Assembly: GCF_012184385.1 (NCBI RefSeq)
Contig: NZ_VSRL01000085.1
Location: 1 to 32,318, forward strand
Direction: 5' to 3'
Origin: Lentzea indica
Lineage (GTDB): Bacteria > Actinomycetota > Actinomycetes > Mycobacteriales > Pseudonocardiaceae
Length of the DNA: 32,318 nt
Shown: positions 22,516 through 30,911 of the stretch, piece after piece
How the letters are laid out: every line of letters starts with the position of its first letter
How positions within the stretch are numbered: the stretch's first letter is position 1
Made by a program: the position numbers and the translations under genes
Notes under the pieces: generated by a model
The model's input: the letters and a program-made list of their open reading frames with translations, nothing else
The model's database searches: none
Told to the model about the DNA's origin: nothing

Positions 22516-25281
22516 TCAGCGGCCCGGCGCCAGTTCCTGAGCCAGTTCCACGGCGGCACGCGCGGGATCGTGGCCGAACCGGCTGCCGAACGCGTCGTTC
22601 ACGCGCCACCCCGCGTGGGTGAGCGCCCGCCAGCGGGCGAGATGCGCCTGTGCCCCTTCCGGGTGCGGGCGCGTCTCCACCGCGACCGCGTCCTCCTTCT
22701 CCCCCACCACGAGATCCACTCGCCATTGCCCCACCGGATAGCCCGTCCGCACGGTCAGCCCTGCGGTCGTCAGCTCCTGCGCCAGCCGAGCCGTCCAGGC
22801 GTCATCGGGGTCGGCACCGGCGGTCTCGGTCGGCGCGATGTCGGCGTGCCGCAGGTACTCGCCGATCAGACCGGGCGGTTCCGGCGCCGACGTGATCACG
22901 TGCACCCGGCGGCGAGCGCGGGTGGTCAGCACCGCGAGCAGGTTGCGGTCGTTCACAAAACGCCACGCGCCGGGCTTGGCGTCCGCGGCGAGACTGATCA
23001 CGACCTCGTCGAACTCGCCGCCCTGCACGCCGTGCACGGTGCCGACGCGCACGCCACCGGTCGTGATCTCGTCCAGCGTCAGCTCGCCCAGCAGCGCCTC
23101 CTCCAGCGCGTCGGCCTGCGCGCGGAACGGTGTCACGACGCCGATCGACCGCACGCCCGCCGCGACCCGTTTGCGCACGTGCGCCAGCACCGCGTCGACC
23201 TCGGTCTGGTTGACGCCCTTCGAGGTGCGTTCTCCCCCGACGTGTTCGGTGTCGATGCAGTCGACGTCCGCGATGGCCGGGTGCGTGGTCAGCAACGCGA
23301 TCTTGCCGTCGTAGAACTTCGCCGCCGCGAACCCGATCAGATGCGGCGCGCACCGGTGGTGCTCGTCGAGCCAGTGCACGCCCGCGGTCGCGGCCGCCGC
23401 GTCGAACAGGCTCACCTTCGGCACGTCCAGCCGGTCGCGCAGGTCCTGCGTGCCCTCCGCGTCGACCGCGGCCTGCACGGCCTGGTCGCTCACGAACGAC
23501 ACGTGCCGCAGCTGCCGCGGATCGCCGCCGATCACCGCGGACCGCCCGCGCAGCAACGCCGGCGCGGCGAGCGGCTGGTCGACGTGACTCGCCTCGTCGA
23601 TGATCACCAGGTCGAACATGGCGGCCACCGGCGGCAGGATGTCCTCCACATCGGACAGCGTCCCGACCCACAACGGCAGTGCCGCCACCAGATCCGCGCT
23701 GTCGATCTCCGCCAGCCCGCGCCGCCGTGCCGCGCGCCCTGACCGCAACGCCTTCGCCAGCGCCGCAACGGCCCTGCGCGCACCCGATCCCCGTTGGCTG
23801 ACCGAGTACTCCTTCAGCCACGCCGCGGTCGCTTTCCGGCTCGCGGCATCCTGCTCGGCCAGCAACGGCCGAAGCTCGCCGAACGTGGTGCCGCCGCTCG
23901 TCCCGATCCGGACGGCGGCCGCTGTCTGTTCCGCCGCCTCGACCGCGGCGGCCAGGTCCTCCGGTGATGCCTCGCTCGCGCCGGTCAGTCTGCGTGCCTT
24001 GTTGAGTGCCCAGCCTGTGCGCAGTCCACTCAGGAACCCGGTGCGCGGCTCGAGAAGCTGGTGCAGCTGAACGAAATCCACGCCCGCGTCGAACGCCTTG
24101 GGAGCCACCGTGCGATGCGCGGCCATCAACGCCTGATGCTTTCTCGCTTCCGCAGCGAGTTTCTCGTCGTTCAACGCTTGTGCGGCCGTGCGTTCGACAC
24201 GGGTGACAGCCGCGGCCGCGGCGCGCCGAGCCTTTTCGAGTTCCTTCACCAGGTCGGGCTTGCTGGTGGCATCGAGGCCGTCGCTCAGCTCGCGAGCCAT
24301 CTCCTGCCGCAGCTCGGAGTCGCCGAACAGCACCGGCACCGGCCCACCCGCCCGGCGCAACGCGGCACCCAGCACGTCGGCGGCGTTGCGGGTGCGGCTC
24401 GCGAGGAGCACGGACCTTCCTGCTGCCACAGCATCGAGCGCCAACGCGGCGAGGGTGTGTGTCTTGCCCGATCCCGGAGGCCCGCCGACAACGGTGATCC
24501 GTGCGCGGCGTGCGTGCTCGACGGCGCGTTCCTGGCTGTGGCTGAGCGGCAACGCCGAACTGATCGGCTCCTCCCGATCGTCCGGTGTGGTGCCAGCGCC
24601 GTACAGCGCAGCGAACGCGGTGTCCTCCACGCCTTTCTTCATCGCCCAATCGACCAGTGCCGTCCCGTGCTCGGTCGTCACGACGGGCTCGCCGGCGTGC
24701 AGCCCAGCCCCCATGGCGACGACGAGTTCCTGGCCGGAGACCAACGACTGGGGATCGTCGTGCACGATCGGCACGTTCTCGAACCCCGCCAGGCGCAACG
24801 TCTCGGTGATCCACACCTCGGTCGGCGCGAGCTCCGCCTCCCGTTCCGCGGACTTCGTCCAGTCGTCGATCAGCGGGAACACCCCCGCGTCACCGGCGAC
24901 GTGAAACGCGTAAGTCAACCCCATGCTGTGGTGCAGCCGTACTGGCCGTGAGACCAGCGGCAGGCACACGCGCCTCCGCTGGCCACCGATCTGTGCCGGC
25001 CCGACGAGGAACGCCCAGCCCAGCCGCAGCAGCCGGTCCTCCTGGTGCAGCGCGTCGAACGCGGCGAGGTGCCGGACCTGGTCACGGCCCTGCTTCGGGG
25101 CGGTCCACGTGATCGGTGTCCACTCCAGCCCCGCCTGCGTCGCCGTGATGGCCTGCCAGGACGGCTTGTGGTCGCCGAGCCACAGCAGACCCGCCGCCTT
25201 GGTCAGATCGAGCTGGACCTTCTGCGGCTGCTCGGCGGCGCTCAACCGGGCCAGGGTGCGCAGGACGGCGGGCACGTTCAC
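22516..25281 (-). CDS. Large SF1 helicase (Upf1/AAA_11-AAA_12 type) with nuclease-like C-terminus
   Basis: A 921-residue protein. Residues 1-240 are an N-terminal region of unknown fold. A Q-motif-like SHSQERAVE at about 247-255 precedes Walker A GGPPGSGKT (266-274); IIDEASHVDQP (Walker B, about 590) and GGDPRQL come before the second helicase half, with LDEHHRC, GVVTPFRAQA and GTVHGVQGGEFDEVVISL. A long Ala/Arg-rich helical insert at about 345-520 separates the motifs. The last 100 residues (TVRTGYPVGQWRVDLVV, then AVAVETRP) look like a PD-(D/E)XK nuclease domain of the type fused to such helicases; its third catalytic residue is not obvious. It may act in DNA repair or defence. GTG start. 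Confidence 0.85.
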   Translation of the reverse strand: MNVPAVLRTLARLSAAEQPQKVQLDLTKAAGLLWLGDHKPSWQAITATQAGLEWTPITWTAPKQGRDQVRHLAAFDALHQEDRLLRLGWAFLVGPAQIGGQRRRVCLPLVSRPVRLHHSMGLTYAFHVAGDAGVFPLIDDWTKSAEREAELAPTEVWITETLRLAGFENVPIVHDDPQSLVSGQELVVAMGAGLHAGEPVVTTEHGTALVDWAMKKGVEDTAFAALYGAGTTPDDREEPISSALPLSHSQERAVEHARRARITVVGGPPGSGKTHTLAALALDAVAAGRSVLLASRTRNAADVLGAALRRAGGPVPVLFGDSELRQEMARELSDGLDATSKPDLVKELEKARRAAAAAVTRVERTAAQALNDEKLAAEARKHQALMAAHRTVAPKAFDAGVDFVQLHQLLEPRTGFLSGLRTGWALNKARRLTGASEASPEDLAAAVEAAEQTAAAVRIGTSGGTTFGELRPLLAEQDAASRKATAAWLKEYSVSQRGSGARRAVAALAKALRSGRAARRRGLAEIDSADLVAALPLWVGTLSDVEDILPPVAAMFDLVIIDEASHVDQPLAAPALLRGRSAVIGGDPRQLRHVSFVSDQAVQAAVDAEGTQDLRDRLDVPKVSLFDAAAATAGVHWLDEHHRCAPHLIGFAAAKFYDGKIALLTTHPAIADVDCIDTEHVGGERTSKGVNQTEVDAVLAHVRKRVAAGVRSIGVVTPFRAQADALEEALLGELTLDEITTGGVRVGTVHGVQGGEFDEVVISLAADAKPGAWRFVNDRNLLAVLTTRARRRVHVITSAPEPPGLIGEYLRHADIAPTETAGADPDDAWTARLAQELTTAGLTVRTGYPVGQWRVDLVVGEKEDAVAVETRPHPEGAQAHLARWRALTHAGWRVNDAFGSRFGHDPARAAVELAQELAPGR

Positions 25282-25283
25282 GC

Positions 25284-25319
25284 GGACATCGTGCCATCAG
25301 GACCGATGGCACGATGTCC
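25284..25319 (-). terminator. 15-bp hairpin between subtilase end and helicase start
   Basis: GGACATCGTGCCATC and GATGGCACGATGTCC form a perfect 15-bp stem with a six-base loop. It starts 14 bases past the subtilase stop, so it is a good terminator. It ends two bases before the helicase GTG, so any transcript reaching the helicase from upstream carries it as the leader. Confidence 0.75.
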
Positions 25320-25333
25320 CGCGCTTCACACAG

Positions 25334-27148
25334 TTAGAGCGTCAGGCTCCACGTGTCGATGGTGCCGACATCGGCGGTGGCCGCGTCACGGACCTGAAGC
25401 TTCCAGGTGCCGTTGCGCGTCTCCGGCGACAGGTTGACGGTGTAGGTCTGGTCGATGTTGTCCGTGCTGCCGCCCGAGCGGTTGTGCAGCGAGTACGCCG
25501 AACCGTCCGGCGCGATCAAGTCGACGACCAGGTCACCCTTGTAGGTGTGCTTGATGTGCACCTCGACCTTGCTGCTGGCCGACGCGGTGCCGGTGCAACC
25601 GCTGAACGTGATCGAGCTCGACACCGTCGAGTTGTCCGGGATCGCTACGTCCGTGCCGTTGGTCTGCGTGGCGCACGAAGCAGTGCCGACCGTCCACGTG
25701 AACGAGGTGCTGCCAGAACCACCGGCCGACGCCGTGGCCGTGGCGGTCACGTTGTAGGTGCCCGCAGCAGACGCGGTACCGGTGATGAGACCCGAAGAAG
25801 AGATCGAAAGACCGGTGGGCAGACCGGTCGCCGACCACGTGTACGGCGCGGTGCCGCCGGACGCGGACAACTGCAGGTTCGCCGTGCCGTTCAGCGCCGT
25901 GGTCTGGGCGCCGGGGTTGGTCACGGAGACGCCGGGAACGCCGCCGGTGTTGGTGCGCAGCAACAGGTTGGCCGAGTTGGCACCGGGGCTGGTGACCTTG
26001 TTCGGGGTGGCGGCGGCGAGGATCGCGGCGTGCACCTCGGCCGGGGTCTTGGACGGGTTGTCCGCCAGGTACAGCGCGGCCGCACCAGCGACGTGCGGTG
26101 ACGCCATCGACGTGCCGCTCATCGTGGCCGAGCCGGTGTTGTTGCTGTACGACGCGGAGACGATGTCCTGGCCGGGCGCGAACAGGTCGCTGCAGGTGCC
26201 GAAGGACGAGAACGACGCGCGGGCGTCGGTGCGGGCCGTCGCCATGACGTTGATCGTCTCGGTGACGCGCTGTGGCGAGTACTTGCAGGAGTCGTCGTTG
26301 AAGTTGCCCGCCGCCACGACGTAGGTGACGCCGACGCGGATCGACGCGCGGACGGCGTCGTCCAGAACGCGGCTCGGCTCGTTCGCGGTGCCGGTGTAGA
26401 GGCTCATGTTCGCGACCGCGGGCAGGACGGCGTTCGCGGTGACCCAGTCGACGCCCGCCGCCTCGGTGGCGACGGAACCGCCGCCGGAGCAGTTGAGCAC
26501 GCGGACGGCCTTGAGCTTGACGTTCTTCGCCACGCCGAACGTCGCGCCGCCAACCGTGCCCGACACGTGCGTGCCGTGGCCTTGGCAGTCCTTGCCGTTG
26601 CGGCCGTCGGTGAACGCGTCGAACCCGAACGACGCCCGGCCACCGAAGTCGGCGTGGTCGTAGTTGATGCCGGTGTCGATCACGTACGCGGTCACGTTGG
26701 ACGCGCCCGTGCTGTAGCTGTACTTGCTGTTCAACGGCAGGTCAGCCTGGTCGACGCGGTCCAGCCCCCACGACGGCGGGTTGAGCTGGTCCGCCAGGAC
26801 CTGCACGGTCCGGTCCTGCTCCACATAGGCCACTGCCGGGTCGGCCGCCACGCGCTTGGCCTGCTTCGCCGACATGGTGGCCGAGAAGCCCTTGAACGCG
26901 GCGCGATAGGTGAAGCCGATCTTGCCACCGTAGCGCCCGACGAGGCCGTCGGCGTTGCCGCGAACCGCGTCGCGCGCCATGGCGTTGTCCTTGAGCACCA
27001 CGATGTAGCTGTCCTGAACGGCGTTCGGCGCGCTCTCCGCGACGATCGGTCCCTCCGGCTGAGCGGCGGCAGCCTGTGGGAGCGCTAACACAGTTCCAAC
27101 GGCGGCGATTGCCGCCACACCGAGCGTGCGCAGGGTGCGTTGTCTCAT
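25334..27148 (-). CDS. Secreted subtilisin-like protease (S8) with Ig-like and P-domain tail
   Basis: A preproprotease of about 604 residues. A signal peptide (residues 1-29) is followed by an I9 propeptide (about 45-115: DSYIVVLKDNA, FSATMSAKQAKRVAADPAVAYVEQD). The S8 domain has Asp158 in DTGINYDH, His191 in GHGTHVSG and Ser347 in GTSMASPHVAG, with AAGN for the oxyanion hole. After about residue 405 come an Ig-like domain (LPTGLSISSSGLITGTASAAGTY) and a C-terminal proprotein-convertase P-domain (HTYKGDLVVDLIAPDGS, then NGTWKLQVRD...TIDTWSLTL). It degrades proteins outside the cell; the propeptide is removed on activation. ATG at 27148 has AAGGAG five bases upstream. Confidence 0.95.
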   Translation of the reverse strand: MRQRTLRTLGVAAIAAVGTVLALPQAAAAQPEGPIVAESAPNAVQDSYIVVLKDNAMARDAVRGNADGLVGRYGGKIGFTYRAAFKGFSATMSAKQAKRVAADPAVAYVEQDRTVQVLADQLNPPSWGLDRVDQADLPLNSKYSYSTGASNVTAYVIDTGINYDHADFGGRASFGFDAFTDGRNGKDCQGHGTHVSGTVGGATFGVAKNVKLKAVRVLNCSGGGSVATEAAGVDWVTANAVLPAVANMSLYTGTANEPSRVLDDAVRASIRVGVTYVVAAGNFNDDSCKYSPQRVTETINVMATARTDARASFSSFGTCSDLFAPGQDIVSASYSNNTGSATMSGTSMASPHVAGAAALYLADNPSKTPAEVHAAILAAATPNKVTSPGANSANLLLRTNTGGVPGVSVTNPGAQTTALNGTANLQLSASGGTAPYTWSATGLPTGLSISSSGLITGTASAAGTYNVTATATASAGGSGSTSFTWTVGTASCATQTNGTDVAIPDNSTVSSSITFSGCTGTASASSKVEVHIKHTYKGDLVVDLIAPDGSAYSLHNRSGGSTDNIDQTYTVNLSPETRNGTWKLQVRDAATADVGTIDTWSLTL

Positions 27149-27170
27149 CACTGCTCCTTGATCGCAGGGG

Positions 27171-27230
27171 AACCGCGTGCGAACGCGGGCCGGCCCTCGA
27201 CAGCCCGAACAGATGCGTTCACACGCGGTT
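27171..27230 (-). promoter_or_regulatory. Large imperfect hairpin in the subtilase leader
   Basis: AACCGCGTGCGAACGC (27171-27186) and GCGTTCACACGCGGTT (27215-27230) match in 15 of 16 positions, with a 28-base spacer that holds GGGCCGGCCC. It lies about 20 bases upstream of the subtilase ATG. It could be a structured leader or paired regulator sites. Confidence 0.55.
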
Positions 27231-27244
27231 GCGAAACAGCGGTA

Positions 27245-27260
27245 GTCCGCTAGAGCGGAC
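27245..27260. repeat. 16-bp palindrome near the subtilase promoter
   Basis: GTCCGCTAGAGCGGAC is a perfect palindrome about 95 bases upstream of the subtilase and 55 bases past the sigma-factor stop. It could be an operator for the subtilase gene or a short terminator (6-bp stem, TCTA loop) for the sigma gene. Confidence 0.5.
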
Positions 27261-27314
27261 GTGATGAGTCTTTAGTTACGACAACGATTGGAACAAGCGA
27301 CTTTCGTACTGTTG

Positions 27315-28250
27315 TCAGCCGGCGAGCGCGAAAAGATCTTCCGGCTGCCCCGACTGCTTGAGCACGGACAGCGACTGCTTCTCCAGCTGGCGGATCCGCT
27401 CGCGGGTCAGGCCGAGCTCCTCCGCGACCTCCTGGAGGGTGCGCTCACGCCCGTCCTCCAGCCCGTACCGCAGGCGCATGATCCGGCCCTGCCGTTCTGG
27501 CAGGACGTCCAACAAGGACCGCACACCCTCTTCGAACTGCTGGCGTTCCACGAGTTCCGGCGCGGACACGCCGTCAGTGTCCTGGATCAGGTCGCCCAGC
27601 ACCGAGCCGCCGTCGTCACCGACCGGCGTCTCCAGCGACACGCAGGTGCGGGCCGCGTCGCGCAGGTCCTGCACGCGGGTCGGCGAACACTTGGCCTCGG
27701 TGGCGATCTCCTCGACCGTGGCCTCGCGGCCCAGCGACGCGGAGAGCTTCTGCCCGATCTTCTTGAGCTTGTTGACCTCTTCCACGACGTGCACCGGCAG
27801 GCGGACGGTGCGGGTCTGCTCGGCCAGACCGCGTTCGATCGCCTGACGGATCCACCACATCGCGTAGGTGGAGAACTTGTAGCCCTTGGCGTAGTCGAAC
27901 TTCTCGACCGCGCGGATCAGACCGAGGTTGCCCTCCTGGACCACGTCCAGGAACGGCAGCCCGCGGAACGAGTGCTTCTTCGCGACCGACACGACCAGGC
28001 GCAGGTTCGCGCGGATCATGTGGTCCTTGGCGCGCTCGCCGTCGGCGGCGATCCGGCGCAGCAGCCGCGTGTCGCGCGTGTCGCCGCTCTGGAGCAGGTG
28101 AGCGGCGTAGACACCGGCCTCGATGCGCTTGGCCAGGTCGACCTCCTGGGACGCGGTCAGCAGCGGCGTGCCACCGACGTCGCGCAGGTACTGGCCGACC
28201 AGGTCCGCGTCCTGCTGCCCGGATGCGCGGTTCTGCAGATCTGCAGGCAT
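27315..28250 (-). CDS. Group 2 sigma-70 family RNA polymerase sigma factor
   Basis: A 311-residue sigma factor with regions 1.2 (DLVGQYLRDVG), 2.1-2.4 (MIRANLRLVVSVAKKH, FLDVVQEGNLGLIRAVEKFDY, KFSTYAMWWIRQAIERGL), 3 (VHVVEEVNKLKK) and 4 (LPERQGRIMRLRYGL, RTLQEVAEELGLTRERIRQLEKQ). It lacks the long acidic N-terminal region 1.1 of the housekeeping factor, so it is of the HrdA/HrdD or mycobacterial SigB type, non-essential factors for stationary phase or stress. GGGGGA six bases before the ATG is the ribosome site. A CNNM-type membrane protein gene precedes it in the same direction, 65 bases upstream. Confidence 0.93.
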   Translation of the reverse strand: MPADLQNRASGQQDADLVGQYLRDVGGTPLLTASQEVDLAKRIEAGVYAAHLLQSGDTRDTRLLRRIAADGERAKDHMIRANLRLVVSVAKKHSFRGLPFLDVVQEGNLGLIRAVEKFDYAKGYKFSTYAMWWIRQAIERGLAEQTRTVRLPVHVVEEVNKLKKIGQKLSASLGREATVEEIATEAKCSPTRVQDLRDAARTCVSLETPVGDDGGSVLGDLIQDTDGVSAPELVERQQFEEGVRSLLDVLPERQGRIMRLRYGLEDGRERTLQEVAEELGLTRERIRQLEKQSLSVLKQSGQPEDLFALAG

Positions 28251-28289
28251 GACAAATCCCCCGTTTCCGTTTGGCAGGAGTGACAGCTG

Positions 28290-28303
28290 GAAGCAGCTGC
28301 TTC
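28290..28303. repeat. 14-bp palindrome upstream of the sigma factor
   Basis: GAAGCAGCTGCTTC is a perfect palindrome in the 65-base gap between the CNNM gene and the sigma gene, about 40 bases before the sigma ATG. An operator or a short attenuating hairpin is possible. Confidence 0.45.
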
Positions 28304-28315
28304 GTGTGTAACGGT

Positions 28316-29599
28316 TCAGAGGCCCTGGTCATTCCGCTGTTCCGGCTGTGACTTCAGCCTCACCTGCGTGATCGCGTGGTGCTCCACGCCCAGCACCTCG
28401 ATCTTCCAGCCGGGGACCTCCACCACGTCACCGGGTTCGTCCGGGATGCGCCCGAGGAGCACCAGCACGAGACCGGCGATCGTCGCGTACGGACCGGGTG
28501 GCGTGTCCCGCAGCGTGACGCCGACGTCCGCCAGGTCGTGGACGGGGAACGTGCCGGGCAGCTCGATCGAGCCGTCCGGTTCGGCGCGCACCTCGACCAC
28601 GTCCGCGTCGGTCTCGTCGTAGATCTCGCCGACGATCTCCTCGAGCAGGTCCTCCAGCGTCACGATGCCGTCGACCGCACCGTGCTCGTCCACGACGAGC
28701 GCCATTTGCTCGTGCTCGGCCTTCATGCGCCGCAACGCGTCCGCGACGCGCACCGAGTCCGGCAGCACCATCGGCGCCCGCACCACGTCCGTGAGCGCCA
28801 CGTCGTCGTCGAGCAGATCGCGCAGGTTCACCACGCCGACCACGTCGTCCAGATGGCCGTCCTTGGTCACCGGGGCCCGCGAATGTCCTGACCTCGCCAA
28901 GATTTCCCGCGCGGTGGCCGCGTCCAAACCTGTTTCGAGAACGGTGACCAGCCTGCGTGGCACCAGAACCTCGCGCAGCCGCCGCCGGTGGATCTCCAGC
29001 GCGCCGGTCATGATCATGCGCTGCTCCGGGTTCAGATGGTGCTGCACCTCGACGAGTTCGCGCAGTTCCTCCGGCGACATCTGCTCCTCTTCGGCGTCCG
29101 GGTCACCGCCGAAGATCCTCACCACGAGATCGGTCGCCTTGCTGAGCGACCACACCGCCGGGCGTGACACCATCGACAGGAAGTCCAGCGGGCGGGCGAT
29201 GATCTTCGCCCAGCGGACCGCGTACTGCATCGCCAGACGCTTCGGCGCGAGTTCCCCGAACACCAGCGTGACAAACGTGAGAAGGATCGTCACGAGCGCG
29301 ATCGCGACGCCGTTCGCGGCACCGCCGAGGAAACTCAGCAGCGGCACGAGCGGCTGCGCGAGCGAGACCGCCGCGGTGGCCGAGGCCAGGAATCCGGAGA
29401 GCGTGATGCCGATCTGGATGGTCGCGAAGTACCTGTTCGGGTCACGTGCCAGCCGGACGAGCGTGCGACGCCCTTCGCGTTCCAACGACCGCAGCTGACC
29501 CTCGCGCAACGACACCAGCGCCATCTCGCTGCCGGCGAAGGCAGCGTTGAGCAACACCAGCACCGCGACCAGCGCAAGGTTGAACCCGTACCCGTCCAC
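28316..29599 (-). CDS. CNNM/CorC (HlyC) family membrane protein with CBS pair
   Basis: A 427-residue membrane protein. The N-terminal DUF21/CNNM domain (about 1-175) has three or four hydrophobic segments and the motifs NAAFAGSEMALVSLR, GITLSGFLASA and VFGELAPKRLAMQYA. A CBS pair follows (SRAPVTKDGHLDDVVGVVNLRDLL and MALVVDEHGAVDGIVTLEDLLEEIVGEI), and a CorC_HlyC domain (DGSIELPGTFPVHDL, then ATIAGLVLVLLGRIP) ends it. CNNM proteins take part in magnesium or cobalt transport; older names are hemolysin-like. The GTG start lacks a ribosome site and may be leaderless. Divergent from the RsbW-like gene. Confidence 0.93.
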   Translation of the reverse strand: MDGYGFNLALVAVLVLLNAAFAGSEMALVSLREGQLRSLEREGRRTLVRLARDPNRYFATIQIGITLSGFLASATAAVSLAQPLVPLLSFLGGAANGVAIALVTILLTFVTLVFGELAPKRLAMQYAVRWAKIIARPLDFLSMVSRPAVWSLSKATDLVVRIFGGDPDAEEEQMSPEELRELVEVQHHLNPEQRMIMTGALEIHRRRLREVLVPRRLVTVLETGLDAATAREILARSGHSRAPVTKDGHLDDVVGVVNLRDLLDDDVALTDVVRAPMVLPDSVRVADALRRMKAEHEQMALVVDEHGAVDGIVTLEDLLEEIVGEIYDETDADVVEVRAEPDGSIELPGTFPVHDLADVGVTLRDTPPGPYATIAGLVLVLLGRIPDEPGDVVEVPGWKIEVLGVEHHAITQVRLKSQPEQRNDQGL

Positions 29600-29685
29600 A
29601 CGTTTGGGTTAGCACGCACAGTGGTATTTCGCACCCTGACGGCCATCTTGAGCAGCCAGGAAGGCCTCAGCCGAACGAGGTGGGG

Positions 29686-30087
29686 ATGGACATAGACACT
29701 CCCGAGGTGCTGGGCACCTCCGCGAGGACACTGCACACCCTGCCGGAGCGAGAACCGGACCTGGCCGCGATGCGCGCGTGGGCCGGAAGTCTGCTGGGAG
29801 GCCTGCCGGAAGACGTCCGGCTCGACGTCCTGCTCGTGTGCACGGAACTGGCCAGCAATGCCTACGAGCACGCTCAGGGCCCGCGGGCCGTGCGGGTGCA
29901 ACGGCACACCGACTTCGTCCGAGTGGAGGTCGACGACCGCACTCCGGCCGCGCTGCCGAACCTCGGCGAGTCACGGCTCGGTGATTCACGGGGGCGGGGG
30001 TTGCTGCTCGTCGCTCAGCTCTCTCGTTGCTGGGGCACACGGGATTTCCCCGGTGGCAAGACCATCTGGTCAGAGGTGAACGCATAG
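29686..30087 (+). CDS. RsbW-like ATP-binding protein (HATPase_c, anti-sigma type)
   Basis: A 133-residue single-domain protein of the GHKL ATPase fold. The N-box is in LVCTELASNAYEHAQGP, the first ATP-lid residues in VRVEVDDRTPAALP and the G2-like stretch in GDSRGRGLLLVAQLSRCWGTRDF. There is no kinase His box. Such short HATPase proteins are abundant in actinobacteria as anti-sigma or anti-anti-sigma kinases. GAGG lies nine bases before the ATG at 29686 (the GTG at 29680 is possible). It is divergent from the CNNM and sigma genes; whether it acts on that sigma factor is unknown, since RsbW types usually bind SigB/SigF-type factors. Confidence 0.88.
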   Translation: MDIDTPEVLGTSARTLHTLPEREPDLAAMRAWAGSLLGGLPEDVRLDVLLVCTELASNAYEHAQGPRAVRVQRHTDFVRVEVDDRTPAALPNLGESRLGDSRGRGLLLVAQLSRCWGTRDFPGGKTIWSEVNA

Positions 30088-30166
30088 CTCGTCTGTGCGT
30101 TTCGCACAGGAAAGTCATGACACCGCGCGGATGGGTCTTGCCGGGCGTCTGTTCGACTCTCGATGC

Positions 30167-30907
30167 ATGACAACAACTGTTTCGCCGGCGGTCAGGCCGC
30201 TGGTGCGTCACGGAGCCGAGATGCTCGTGGCGATGCTGATCGGGATGGCGCTGCTCGGGTCGTTGTGGACGCCCGAGCGCGTGGAGCTCGCCGCGCTGTG
30301 GATGGCGGTGTCGATGTCCGTGCCGATGGCGTTGTGGATGCGCTACCGCGGCCATGGCCGGATCGTCGAGATGTGCGCGGCGATGTTCGTTCCTTACCTC
30401 GTCCTGCTCGTGCCGTACTGGTTCGGGGCGCTGGACGGCGACGCGGTCGAGATGGGCGGGCACGTGCTGATGCTGCCCGCGATGGCCGCCGTGATGATCC
30501 GCTACCGGCACGAGCACGGGACACCCAGTGCGCATCCGGTGATCCGGGCGTTGGGTGACCGCTGGCCCATGGTCATCGCTCTGGCGGTGTCGTTCGACTT
30601 CTGGCAGACGCCGCTCGTGCCTCCCGTTTGGACGCTGCTGCTGTGCCAGGCGGCGTACCTGTTCTGGGGCAGGCGGGCGCCACGGCTGCAGCTCGCGGTG
30701 TTCGGCGTGTACGTGGCGCTGGCGGCTGTGGTGATCACGGTGTCGCCGGAGACCGGGGTTCTGCTGATCGCTCTCGGCTGGGGCGCGCACGCCGTGTGGG
30801 ACCTCGTCCACCACGTGCGCAACGCCGTGGTGCCGCGGTGGTGGTCGGAGTTCTGCGGAGTGTTCGACCTGGTCATCGCCGTCACGATCCTGCTGAAGTG
30901 GTTCTAG
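30167..30907 (+). CDS. Integral membrane protein, about seven helices
   Basis: A 246-residue membrane protein with about seven hydrophobic segments (MLVAMLIGMALLGSLW, LAALWMAVSMSVPMALW, MFVPYLVLLVPYWFG, VLMLPAMAAVMI and so on). It ends GWGAHAVWDLVHHVRNAVV, a His-rich stretch, then FDLVIAVTILLKWF. No family is recognised for certain. It stops four bases before the histidine kinase start, so it is the first gene of a membrane protein-HK-RR operon and could be a sensory partner. ATG at 30167 was chosen since the extension to 30095 adds non-hydrophobic residues with no ribosome site. Confidence 0.75.
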   Translation: MTTTVSPAVRPLVRHGAEMLVAMLIGMALLGSLWTPERVELAALWMAVSMSVPMALWMRYRGHGRIVEMCAAMFVPYLVLLVPYWFGALDGDAVEMGGHVLMLPAMAAVMIRYRHEHGTPSAHPVIRALGDRWPMVIALAVSFDFWQTPLVPPVWTLLLCQAAYLFWGRRAPRLQLAVFGVYVALAAVVITVSPETGVLLIALGWGAHAVWDLVHHVRNAVVPRWWSEFCGVFDLVIAVTILLKWF

Positions 30908-30911
30908 GCTG

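Noticed and set aside
28233-28246. Palindrome CTGCAGATCTGCAG
   Set aside because: It lies within the first codons of the sigma factor (LQNRA region) and is explained by coding sequence; regulation is possible but unsupported.
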